NCBI GenBank assembly: GCA_001800945.1
Contig: MGWJ01000150.1
Location: 1 to 11,119, forward strand
Direction: 5' to 3'
Source: Flavobacteria bacterium RIFCSPLOWO2_12_FULL_31_7
Lineage (GTDB): Bacteria > Bacteroidota > Bacteroidia > Flavobacteriales > Flavobacteriaceae
DNA: 11,119 nt
The notes under the pieces were generated by a model, which was not told where the DNA came from, searched no databases, and was given only the letters and a program-made list of their open reading frames with translations. Each line of letters begins with the position of its first letter. The stretch's first letter is position 1. The position numbers were made by a program, and so were the translations under genes. Below, one piece after another: positions 1-5,497 of this stretch.

Positions 1-465
1 AAAATCATCTGCATTTTGATGTACAATTAATCCTTTACCTAAAATATCTTTAGTTGGGTCGCCGCAACCGATACACCATTCATCTGTTTCTAAAAGAATG
101 TAACCTTTTCCATTTTGATCTGCTGTAAAGTTTCCAATGTCACCTTTATGACATTCACCTTCGCCCCATTTTCCATGTTTTTTGAAAGTCGGATTCCAAT
201 GTCCGCCTGCAGAAGCAGCATCAACAGAAGAACAATCCGATTTTTCATGTATGTGAATCGCGTGTACTCCTGGAGTTAATCCAGAAATATAGGCTTCAAA
301 TTTTACTTTACCATTTTTTTCTTTGAAAGTTGCAAATCCAGAAACCGTACTGTTGCTTTTTGGTTCTAAATTGATTTTTAATTCGTTACCAATTGTTTTT
401 GTTGAGGGTTTACAGCTATTAAAGGCTACCATTATAACTCCTAGGTATATAAAAATGCTTTTCAT
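1..465 (-). CDS. sodC: Cu/Zn superoxide dismutase lipoprotein, C-terminus beyond the left edge
   Basis: Converts superoxide to hydrogen peroxide and oxygen, predicted to act in the periplasm. The frame is open from the ATG at 463-465 to base 1 (155 codons) and is cut by the window edge. The N-terminus is a lipoprotein signal with the lipidated Cys at residue 18 (FNSC), followed by K-P with no acidic residues. The metal ligands are all visible and spaced as in human SOD1: Cu by H71, H73 (HAIHIHE) and H149 (GLIVHQNADD), bridging H89 (GGHWNP), Zn by H97, H106 and D109 (HKGDIGN). C78 matches the conserved disulfide Cys, whose partner would lie outside the window. An unusual W-C-I-G-C-G stretch sits at 130-135, before the last copper His. 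The gene lies downstream of htpG on the same strand but behind a terminator hairpin. Family identity is certain; lipidation is inferred. Confidence 0.93.
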   Translation of the reverse strand, partial: MKSIFIYLGVIMVAFNSCKPSTKTIGNELKINLEPKSNSTVSGFATFKEKNGKVKFEAYISGLTPGVHAIHIHEKSDCSSVDAASAGGHWNPTFKKHGKWGEGECHKGDIGNFTADQNGKGYILLETDEWCIGCGDPTKDILGKGLIVHQNADDF

Positions 466-488
466 AAAAAGTTGATTTAAATTGAAGT

Positions 489-521
489 TAAAGGTAATAA
501 AAAATCCTGTAAGAATTTAAA
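489..521 (-). promoter_or_regulatory. candidate sodC promoter overlapping the htpG terminator
   Basis: On the minus strand, TACCTTTA (489-496) matches the Bacteroidota -7 consensus TAnnTTTG except in the last base. TTTA (518-521) lies 21 bases upstream, at the usual distance of the -33 TTTG. The -7 box ends 23 bases before the sodC ATG, as for other promoters in this window. The -33 element falls in the loop of the htpG terminator. Sequence match only. Confidence 0.33.
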
Positions 522-535
522 TCTCTTACAGGATT
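499..535 (-). terminator. Rho-independent terminator of htpG
   Basis: A perfect 12-bp inverted repeat (503-514 with 524-535, arms AATCCTGTAAGA and TCTTACAGGATT) encloses a 9-base loop. On the minus strand it is followed by six Ts (499-504, partly within the stem) and a further AT-rich tail. It lies 57 bases beyond the htpG stop. The plus strand has no T tract after the stem, so it should work only on minus-strand transcripts. Confidence 0.8.
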
Positions 536-591
536 ACTTCATTATTATTGTACTTTCCAGAAATCTCAGTACAACATTTCTAAAATGATTA

Positions 592-2472
592 TTATTTCAA
601 GGTTTCAAAACTTCTTTTTACAAAAGCCGTTAATTCTTCACCTTTTAATAATCCTTGTGATAATTTTGCTAAGTCTAATGCATTTTTTACTAATTCCTTT
701 TGCGCGTCGTCTTTAGCATGTAAAATTGAATTGGCTAATTCTGAATTGGCATTTACGACTAAATTATACATTTCTGGCATATTTCCCATTCCGAACATTC
801 CTCCGCCACCACTTTGACTCATTTCTTTCATACGACGCATAAATTCTGGTTGCGTGATGATAAATGGCGTTGCATCGCTGTCTAAAGATTCTAATTGTAC
901 TGAATAGGCTTTCGGAATTACCGCTTCTAAAGACGTTTTTAAAGTTTCTTTTTCGCTATCTGATAATTTAGAAATTTGCGTTTCTTCTTTATTGATTAAT
1001 TTATCAATATGATCAGCATCTACACGAGCAAAAGTTAGGTTTTCATTATCTGCTTCTAATTTCTGAATTAAGTGCGAAACAATTGGCGAATATAACAATA
1101 AAACTTGGTAACCTTTTGCTATAGCAATATCTATATAACTGTGTTGCGCCTCTTTGTTAGAAGCGTATAAAATAACCAGTTTTCCGTCTTTATCTGTTTG
1201 TAAATCTTTTGTAGCTTCTTTTAATTCGGCTAAGGTATAATGTTTGTTTTCTGTTGTTGGATATAAAACGAAATCTCCCGCTTTTTCATAGAATTTTGGT
1301 TCAGAAAGCATTCCGTATTCTAAGACAATTTTAATATCGTTCCATTTTGCTTCGAAATCTTCACGGTTTTCATTGAATAACGCTTTTAATTTATCAGCCA
1401 CTTTTCGAGTGATATAATTTGAAATTTTCTTTACATTACTATCCGCTTGTAGGCCAGAACGAGAAACGTTTAGTGGAATATCTGGAGAATCTACCACACC
1501 TTTTAACATCAATAAAAATTCAGGAACAATTCCTTCTACGTTATCAGTGACAAAAACCTGATTTTGGTACAATTGAATTTTGTCTTTCTGAATTTGTAAA
1601 TCTGAACCTAATTTCGGGAAATATAAAATTCCAGTTAAGTTGAACGGATAATCTACATTTAAGTGAATATTGAATAAAGGTTCTTCAAATTGTGAAGGAT
1701 ATAATTCTCTATAAAAACTTTTATAATCTTCGTCTTTTAATTCTGTTGGTTGCTTAGTCCAAGCTGGATTTGTATTATTGATAAAATTATCTACCTCAAT
1801 ATATTCTTGTTGGTAATCGTCACCTGCATCTTCTGGTTTTGGAAGCGCTTCTTTTTTCGTACCAAATTTAATTGGCACAGGCATGAACTTGTTGTATTTT
1901 GTAAGTAATTCACGGATTTTGAATTCTTCTAAAAATTCTAATGAATCTTCGGCAATATGTAAAACGATTTCAGTTCCTCTGTCTGTTTTGGTATGAGGTT
2001 CTAAAGTAAATTCTGGACTACCGTCGCAAGTCCAATGTGCCGCAGGTTCATCTTTGAAAGATTTGGTGAAAATTTCTACTTTAGAAGCTACCATAAATGC
2101 AGAGTAAAATCCTAAACCAAAATGACCGATAATTCCTGAATCTTTGGCTGTTTCTTCATATTTATTTAAAAATTCTTCCGCTCCAGAAAAGGCCAATTGA
2201 TTGATGTATTTTTCTACTTCGTCCGAAGTCATACCAATTCCTTGATCAATAATATGAAGTTTTTTTCCTTCTTTATCAATCTTAATTTCAATGATAGGAT
2301 TGCCATATTCTGTTTTGGCTTCTCCAATACTTGTTAGATGTTTTAGCTTTAAAGTAGCATCGGTTCCGTTTGAAATTAATTCTCTCAAGAAAATTTCATG
2401 ATCACTATATAAAAACTTCTTGATTAAGGGAAATATGTTTTCAACCGAAACATTAATTTTTCCTGATGTCAT
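592..2472 (-). CDS. htpG: Molecular chaperone HtpG (bacterial Hsp90)
   Basis: ATP-dependent cytosolic Hsp90 dimer that helps fold and remodel client proteins, classically with the DnaK system. At 626 residues it is full length (E. coli HtpG has 624). The N-terminal GHKL ATPase domain carries all diagnostic motifs: FLRELISN with catalytic E31 and N35, D38, the DQGIGM box with D76, the GHFGLGFYSAFM lid glycines near 116-127, and DRGTEI near 164. The middle domain includes the conserved NVSRSGLQ segment. The C-terminal dimerisation domain contains a Gly/Met-rich loop (SGGGGMFGMGNMPEM). The ATG at 2470-2472 gives the usual MTSGKINV N-terminus. It has its own terminator and is transcribed divergently from the lipocalin/OmpA pair, so it is probably monocistronic. 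No CIRCE element is seen upstream, so heat control, if present, is by another route. Confidence 0.98.
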   Translation of the reverse strand: MTSGKINVSVENIFPLIKKFLYSDHEIFLRELISNGTDATLKLKHLTSIGEAKTEYGNPIIEIKIDKEGKKLHIIDQGIGMTSDEVEKYINQLAFSGAEEFLNKYEETAKDSGIIGHFGLGFYSAFMVASKVEIFTKSFKDEPAAHWTCDGSPEFTLEPHTKTDRGTEIVLHIAEDSLEFLEEFKIRELLTKYNKFMPVPIKFGTKKEALPKPEDAGDDYQQEYIEVDNFINNTNPAWTKQPTELKDEDYKSFYRELYPSQFEEPLFNIHLNVDYPFNLTGILYFPKLGSDLQIQKDKIQLYQNQVFVTDNVEGIVPEFLLMLKGVVDSPDIPLNVSRSGLQADSNVKKISNYITRKVADKLKALFNENREDFEAKWNDIKIVLEYGMLSEPKFYEKAGDFVLYPTTENKHYTLAELKEATKDLQTDKDGKLVILYASNKEAQHSYIDIAIAKGYQVLLLYSPIVSHLIQKLEADNENLTFARVDADHIDKLINKEETQISKLSDSEKETLKTSLEAVIPKAYSVQLESLDSDATPFIITQPEFMRRMKEMSQSGGGGMFGMGNMPEMYNLVVNANSELANSILHAKDDAQKELVKNALDLAKLSQGLLKGEELTAFVKRSFETLK

Positions 2473-2507
2473 AGTATTTAAGTTTTAAAATTATATTTAT
2501 GGTTTGT

Positions 2508-2540
2508 CAAAATAAGTACCAAATTTTAAAAAGTGACAAA
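2508..2540 (-). promoter_or_regulatory. candidate htpG promoter
   Basis: On the minus strand, TTTG (2537-2540) is followed after 21 bases by TTATTTTG (2508-2515). These match the Bacteroidota -33 TTTG and -7 TAnnTTTG elements with one mismatch in the -7 box. The predicted leader is about 30 bases. No experimental support; the AT-rich context makes chance matches possible. Confidence 0.4.
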
Positions 2541-2543
2541 TTG

Positions 2544-2559
2544 ACACAATTAATTTTGT
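2544..2559. promoter_or_regulatory. imperfect 16-bp palindrome between htpG and the lipoprotein gene
   Basis: ACACAATT (2544-2551) and AATTTTGT (2552-2559) are inverted copies matching at 7 of 8 positions, with no spacer. The site lies just upstream of the candidate htpG -33 element, where a dimeric regulator could bind. The region is very AT-rich, so chance is a real alternative. No regulator can be named. Confidence 0.22.
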
Positions 2560-2604
2560 AAGTTTATTTTGTAATTATATAAGCCATATTGAGGAAATTA
2601 GTTT

Positions 2605-2612
2605 TAAATTTG
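2605..2612 (+). promoter_or_regulatory. candidate -7 box of the lipocalin/OmpA pair
   Basis: TAAATTTG is an exact match to TAnnTTTG, ending 22 bases before the ATG at 2635. No TTTG is found 17 to 23 bases upstream, so the -33 element is weak or absent. The box lies in an AT-rich dyad (2598-2632; arms TTAGTTTTAAATTT and AAATTTAA-att-AACTAA) that reaches almost to the start codon. Confidence 0.4.
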
Positions 2613-2634
2613 TTAAAATTTAAATTAACTAAAT

Positions 2635-3117
2635 ATGAAAAAAACAGTATTCATTATTGTAATGTCAATTTTTGCATTGGCTTGCAAACCGAAACAAACG
2701 GTAACCAATACCAAACTGGATAACAAGTCGGAAAGGTTAATAAAGGGAGATTGGCAAATTTCTTCGGTAAGTTATGTAGGCTCGGATGTGTTTAAGATTA
2801 CTTCTTTTAACATTGCGGATGCAAAGTGTTTTGAAGGAAGTCAATGGAGTTTTGTGTCTAACAACAACACGGGTGAGATGGTTTTAAACAAAGCGAATTG
2901 TGTTACTTATGGTAGTCGAATCACTTGGTTTATTAACAAAGATGGAAATTTTGTAATGAAATTTTTAACAGAAGGAATAAAAGCTAAGCATACAGCTGGC
3001 GGATATGTTTTGAGAGTAGCCAATCAATCTGAAAACTCTTTTCAATTAATTGACAGAGCTTCAGTTGGTAATAATAGTGCTGAAATTGTATATCAATTTG
3101 ATAAAATAAATAAATAA
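2635..3117 (+). CDS. Lipocalin-like lipoprotein
   Basis: A 160-residue predicted lipoprotein. A short signal (MKKTVFIIVMSIFALAC) puts the lipidated Cys at residue 17. The next residues are K-P-K-Q, without the acidic run that exports Bacteroidota lipoproteins to the cell surface, so a periplasm-facing location is inferred. The mature part begins with a G-D-W-Q-I motif near residues 38-42 (from LIKGDWQISSV), typical of small Bacteroidota lipocalin-like domains. It continues as alternating β-strands ending in EIVYQFDKI, as expected for a small β-barrel. C65 and C89 could form a disulfide. The ligand is unknown. The gene ends 7 bases before the OmpA-like gene and is probably its operon partner; I recall this pairing as common in Flavobacteriaceae but could not check it here. 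Function beyond the fold is not assignable. Confidence 0.8.
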   Translation: MKKTVFIIVMSIFALACKPKQTVTNTKLDNKSERLIKGDWQISSVSYVGSDVFKITSFNIADAKCFEGSQWSFVSNNNTGEMVLNKANCVTYGSRITWFINKDGNFVMKFLTEGIKAKHTAGGYVLRVANQSENSFQLIDRASVGNNSAEIVYQFDKINK

Positions 3118-3124
3118 TCGTAGT

Positions 3125-3820
3125 ATGAAAAATAGAATCGCAATTGGACTAAGTGTACTAATCATAAGTTCTTCTGTTTTTACAAGTTGTAAAGCAGTAC
3201 AAAATTCAAACAAAACACAAAGAGGTGCTGTTATTGGTGCTGCTGGTGGTGCTGTATTAGGTGCAGTACTTGGAAATAATTTAGGGAAAGGTGGTAATGG
3301 TGCTTTAGGAGCCGTTATTGGTGGTGCCGTTGGAGGTGTTGCAGGTGGATTAATTGGAAGAAAAATGGATAAACAAGCTCGTGAAATCCAAGAACAATTA
3401 CCAGGTGCACAAGTTGAAAGAGTAGGAGAAGGAATTCGATTAGTTTTAGGAGAAAATGCAGTCCGTTTTGAATTTAATAAAGCCACTTTAACTTCAACTG
3501 CAAAAGCGAATTTAGATAAATTGGTTCCTGTGTTTAAAAACTATCCAGATACAAATATCAAAATTTACGGATATACAGACAGTAAAGGTGCGGATGAATA
3601 TAACTTAAATTTATCTGATCAACGTGCTGGTGCCGTGAAGAGTTATTTAGCAGGTAAAGGCTTAGTGAACTCGCGTTTTTCAATTATGGGCATGGGTGAA
3701 TCTGATCCTATTGATACTAACGATACCGATGCAGGTCGAGCAAATAACAGAAGAGTAGAGTTCGCCATTTTAGCAAACGACAAAATGATTGAAGATGCTA
3801 AAAAAGAATCTGGAAATTAA
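3125..3820 (+). CDS. OmpA family lipoprotein with Gly-zipper domain (YiaD-like)
   Basis: A 231-residue envelope lipoprotein that probably links the outer membrane to peptidoglycan. The signal peptide ends with lipidated C22 (FTSC), followed by K-A-V. Residues 34-78 form a Gly/Ala-rich glycine-zipper segment (repeated G-A-V-L/I-G-G units), likely membrane-associated. Residues 108-217 are an OmpA-C domain: FEFNKATLTSTAKANLDKL, then IYGYTDSKG and YNLNLSDQRAGAVKSYL, ending NRRVEF. D152 and R167 are spaced exactly like the diaminopimelate-binding D271 and R286 of Acinetobacter OmpA, so peptidoglycan binding should be intact. Architecture matches E. coli YiaD. It is the second gene of the lipocalin/OmpA pair and ends at a strong terminator 20 bases downstream. 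Confidence 0.92.
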   Translation: MKNRIAIGLSVLIISSSVFTSCKAVQNSNKTQRGAVIGAAGGAVLGAVLGNNLGKGGNGALGAVIGGAVGGVAGGLIGRKMDKQAREIQEQLPGAQVERVGEGIRLVLGENAVRFEFNKATLTSTAKANLDKLVPVFKNYPDTNIKIYGYTDSKGADEYNLNLSDQRAGAVKSYLAGKGLVNSRFSIMGMGESDPIDTNDTDAGRANNRRVEFAILANDKMIEDAKKESGN

Positions 3821-3839
3821 ATTGTAAACTGTTGAGCAT

Positions 3840-3870
3840 AAAAAAAGAGGAACCATGTTCCTCTTTTTTT
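3840..3870. terminator. bidirectional terminator between ompA-like and β-barrel genes
   Basis: A perfect 14-bp stem (3840-3853 with 3857-3870) has the core GAGGAAC-cat-GTTCCTC, flanked by seven As on the left and seven Ts on the right. It gives a T-tract terminator on both strands. It sits between two convergent genes, 20 bases from each stop, and serves both. Confidence 0.9.
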
Positions 3871-3890
3871 ATTTATTATGAATGGAAGTA

Positions 3891-4484
3891 TTATCTTCCA
3901 CCAAATTTATATGCAATACCAATAGTAGCATTATACATTAATCCAGTAAATGAATTCGCAGCACCATCATAAGATAATTCGCCATTAAAGAAATAATGTT
4001 GAGATACATTTGCAATTGCAGAAAAATCAGCAGTCAAATAAAAATTTTCACCTACTTCATATCTTGGAGTAATTCCAATGACAAGATTTAGTAAATGATC
4101 GGTATTTTTATATTCAGGAATATCAGAATTCAGAATAGAAATACCAGCACCACCGTGTGCTAAAATATTAAATTTGTTGTAAAAAGCTCTTGAGTCAGCT
4201 AAGTTGGTTAAGTTAACCACACCTTGAGCAGTAACTCTTAAATTAGAAACTCCAGTTTTCATTCCTCTTAAATCATTCTGAATGGAAAACTCATCCATTC
4301 CGAAATCTAATTTGGTTCCAAATGTTTCGTCAAAATCATAACTTATTCCTGCACCAAAGTGCGTAAAACCATTGTAACTTGGGTCGTAAGAACCATTTGA
4401 GCCGTAGTTTGCTTCGATTCCGAATTGTGCACTAGCTGCAAATGAACAAGAAACTAGTAGTAGGGTAAATATTTTCTTAAGCAT
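3891..4484 (-). CDS. Small outer-membrane β-barrel protein
   Basis: A 197-residue protein. The signal peptide MLKKIFTLLLVSCSFAASAQ has a good signal peptidase I site after A19. An alternative lipobox (LVSC, Cys13) is possible, but it would leave a very short hydrophobic core. The roughly 178-residue mature part has alternating aromatic/Gly strands (FGAGISYDF, NILAHGGAGIS, NLVIGITPRYEV, FYLTADFSAIA, YNATIGIAYKF). It ends with an aromatic-rich strand, typical of an 8-stranded barrel of the OmpA/OmpW size class. There is no OmpA-C peptidoglycan domain. It sits tail to tail with the OmpA-like lipoprotein. Transport or structural role is unknown. The ATG at 4482-4484 is the natural start for the signal peptide. 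I found no convincing promoter. Confidence 0.82.
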   Translation of the reverse strand: MLKKIFTLLLVSCSFAASAQFGIEANYGSNGSYDPSYNGFTHFGAGISYDFDETFGTKLDFGMDEFSIQNDLRGMKTGVSNLRVTAQGVVNLTNLADSRAFYNKFNILAHGGAGISILNSDIPEYKNTDHLLNLVIGITPRYEVGENFYLTADFSAIANVSQHYFFNGELSYDGAANSFTGLMYNATIGIAYKFGGR

Positions 4485-4500
4485 AATCTATTTTTTTTAA

Positions 4501-4508
4501 TAATTTTG
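4501..4508 (+). promoter_or_regulatory. -7 box of the ABC ATPase gene
   Basis: TAATTTTG is an exact match to the Bacteroidota TAnnTTTG box, ending 34 bases before the ATG at 4543. Transcription would begin near 4513-4516, downstream of the GTG at 4510, which argues against that GTG as start. The -33 element is poor (TTTC at 4473-4476, spacing 24). Confidence 0.5.
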
Positions 4509-4542
4509 GGTGCTGCAAGATAAAAAAAAAATAATACAAACA

Positions 4543-5469
4543 ATGCTTAAAATAAACTTAAATAATTTTTCTTACTTAAACGTGTCAGTCCTTGAAAACA
4601 TTGGGTTCGAAATAGAAAAAGGAACTCAATTATCATTAATTGGTGAAAGTGGATGCGGAAAAAGTTCGCTATTAAAAATTATTTATGGACTTTTAGATTG
4701 CGATAATGGCACGTTTTTTTGGAACGATATTCAAATTTTAGGTCCGAAATTTCATTTAGTACCTGGAATGCCATTTATGAAATATTTGGCACAAGATTTT
4801 GATTTAATGCCTTTTATAACTGTAGGAGAAAATGTGGGGAAATTTTTATCCAATTTTTATCCGAAAGAAAAGCAAAATCGTATTGATGAATTATTAGAAT
4901 TGGTTGAAATGACCGAATTTAAACATGTTAAAGCTAAATTTTTAAGCGGCGGACAAATGCAACGTGTAGCTCTAGCTCGAGTTTTAGCTCAAGAACCAGA
5001 AGTATTACTTTTAGACGAACCTTTTTCGCACATTGATAATTTTAGAAAAAACGATTTAAGGCGAAAAATATTTACTTATTTAAAAGAAAAACAAATTACA
5101 ACCCTTGTTGCCAGTCATGATATAAACGATGTTTTATCTTTTTCCGATGAGGTAATTGTTATAAAAGATAAAACTATTTTAGAAAAAGCATCACCTAAAG
5201 AGTTATATTTTTCCCCAAAACATAAATATACAGCAGCTTTATTTGGAGAAGTTAATGAAATTGAAATTGATGGTCAACTACAATTAGTTTATCCACATCA
5301 GTTGCAAGTTGTAGAAAATTCTAAAATACAAGTTGAGGTTGTTAAATCTTATTTCAAAGGAAAGCATTTTTTAATTGAAGGGAAGTTTAGAAATCAAACT
5401 GTTTTTTTTGAAAATGAAAACGATATGCCGAAAGCTTCGATTGTCTACTTAAAAAAACTCGACTTGTAA
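4543..5469 (+). CDS. ABC transporter ATP-binding protein, PotA/FbpC-like
   Basis: Nucleotide-binding subunit of an importer-type ABC transporter; substrate unknown. With the ATG at 4543 the protein has 308 residues. The open frame extends to a GTG at 4510, but that would add a basic MLQDKKKIIQT leader and lies at or before the predicted transcription start. MLKINLNNFSY is also the natural start of the first NBD strand. Motifs: Walker A GESGCGKSS (34-42), Q-loop Q84, signature LSGGQ (134-138), Walker B LLLDEP with D158 and E159, D-loop S-H-I-D (162-165, usually S-A-L-D), H-loop H192. From about 215 a β-rich tail resembles the regulatory C-terminal domain of polyamine and ferric importer ATPases. 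No permease or binding protein is encoded nearby. The last codons and the stop lie in the terminator stem. Confidence 0.88.
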   Translation: MLKINLNNFSYLNVSVLENIGFEIEKGTQLSLIGESGCGKSSLLKIIYGLLDCDNGTFFWNDIQILGPKFHLVPGMPFMKYLAQDFDLMPFITVGENVGKFLSNFYPKEKQNRIDELLELVEMTEFKHVKAKFLSGGQMQRVALARVLAQEPEVLLLDEPFSHIDNFRKNDLRRKIFTYLKEKQITTLVASHDINDVLSFSDEVIVIKDKTILEKASPKELYFSPKHKYTAALFGEVNEIEIDGQLQLVYPHQLQVVENSKIQVEVVKSYFKGKHFLIEGKFRNQTVFFENENDMPKASIVYLKKLDL

Positions 5470-5489
5470 ATTTTTACAAGTCGAGTTTT
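5451..5489. terminator. bidirectional terminator overlapping the ABC gene stop codon
   Basis: A perfect 17-bp inverted repeat (5454-5470 with 5473-5489) has the core ACTCGACTTGTAAA and its complement, a 2-base formal loop, an A run at 5451-5457 and Ts at 5486-5489. The left arm contains the last four sense codons and the TAA (5467-5469) of the ABC gene. On the minus strand the seven-T tract follows, ending the S9 peptidase transcript, whose stop is 9 bases away. Confidence 0.85.
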
Positions 5490-5497
5490 AAATTAAT

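Noticed and set aside
2541..2546. TTGACA resembling a sigma-70 -35 box
   Set aside because: Bacteroidota primary sigma factors use TTTG and TAnnTTTG instead, and no good TATAAT lies at 16-18 bases. Likely chance in AT-rich DNA.
2473..2634. CIRCE (HrcA) operator before htpG
   Set aside because: No TTAGCACTC-N9-GAGTGCTAA-like inverted repeat is present; the palindrome seen has another sequence.
3061..3486. Minus-strand 141-codon open frame
   Set aside because: It runs antisense across the end of the lipocalin-like gene and the Gly/Ala-rich OmpA-like gene. Its Pro/Ala/Thr-rich product is what the reverse of a Gly-zipper gives, and it has no promoter or family features.
4482..4484. β-barrel protein read as a lipoprotein through the LVSC motif
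   Set aside because: Cys13 would leave a hydrophobic core of only about eight residues, whereas AASA-Q at 16-20 is a normal signal peptidase I site and the mature part is a barrel.
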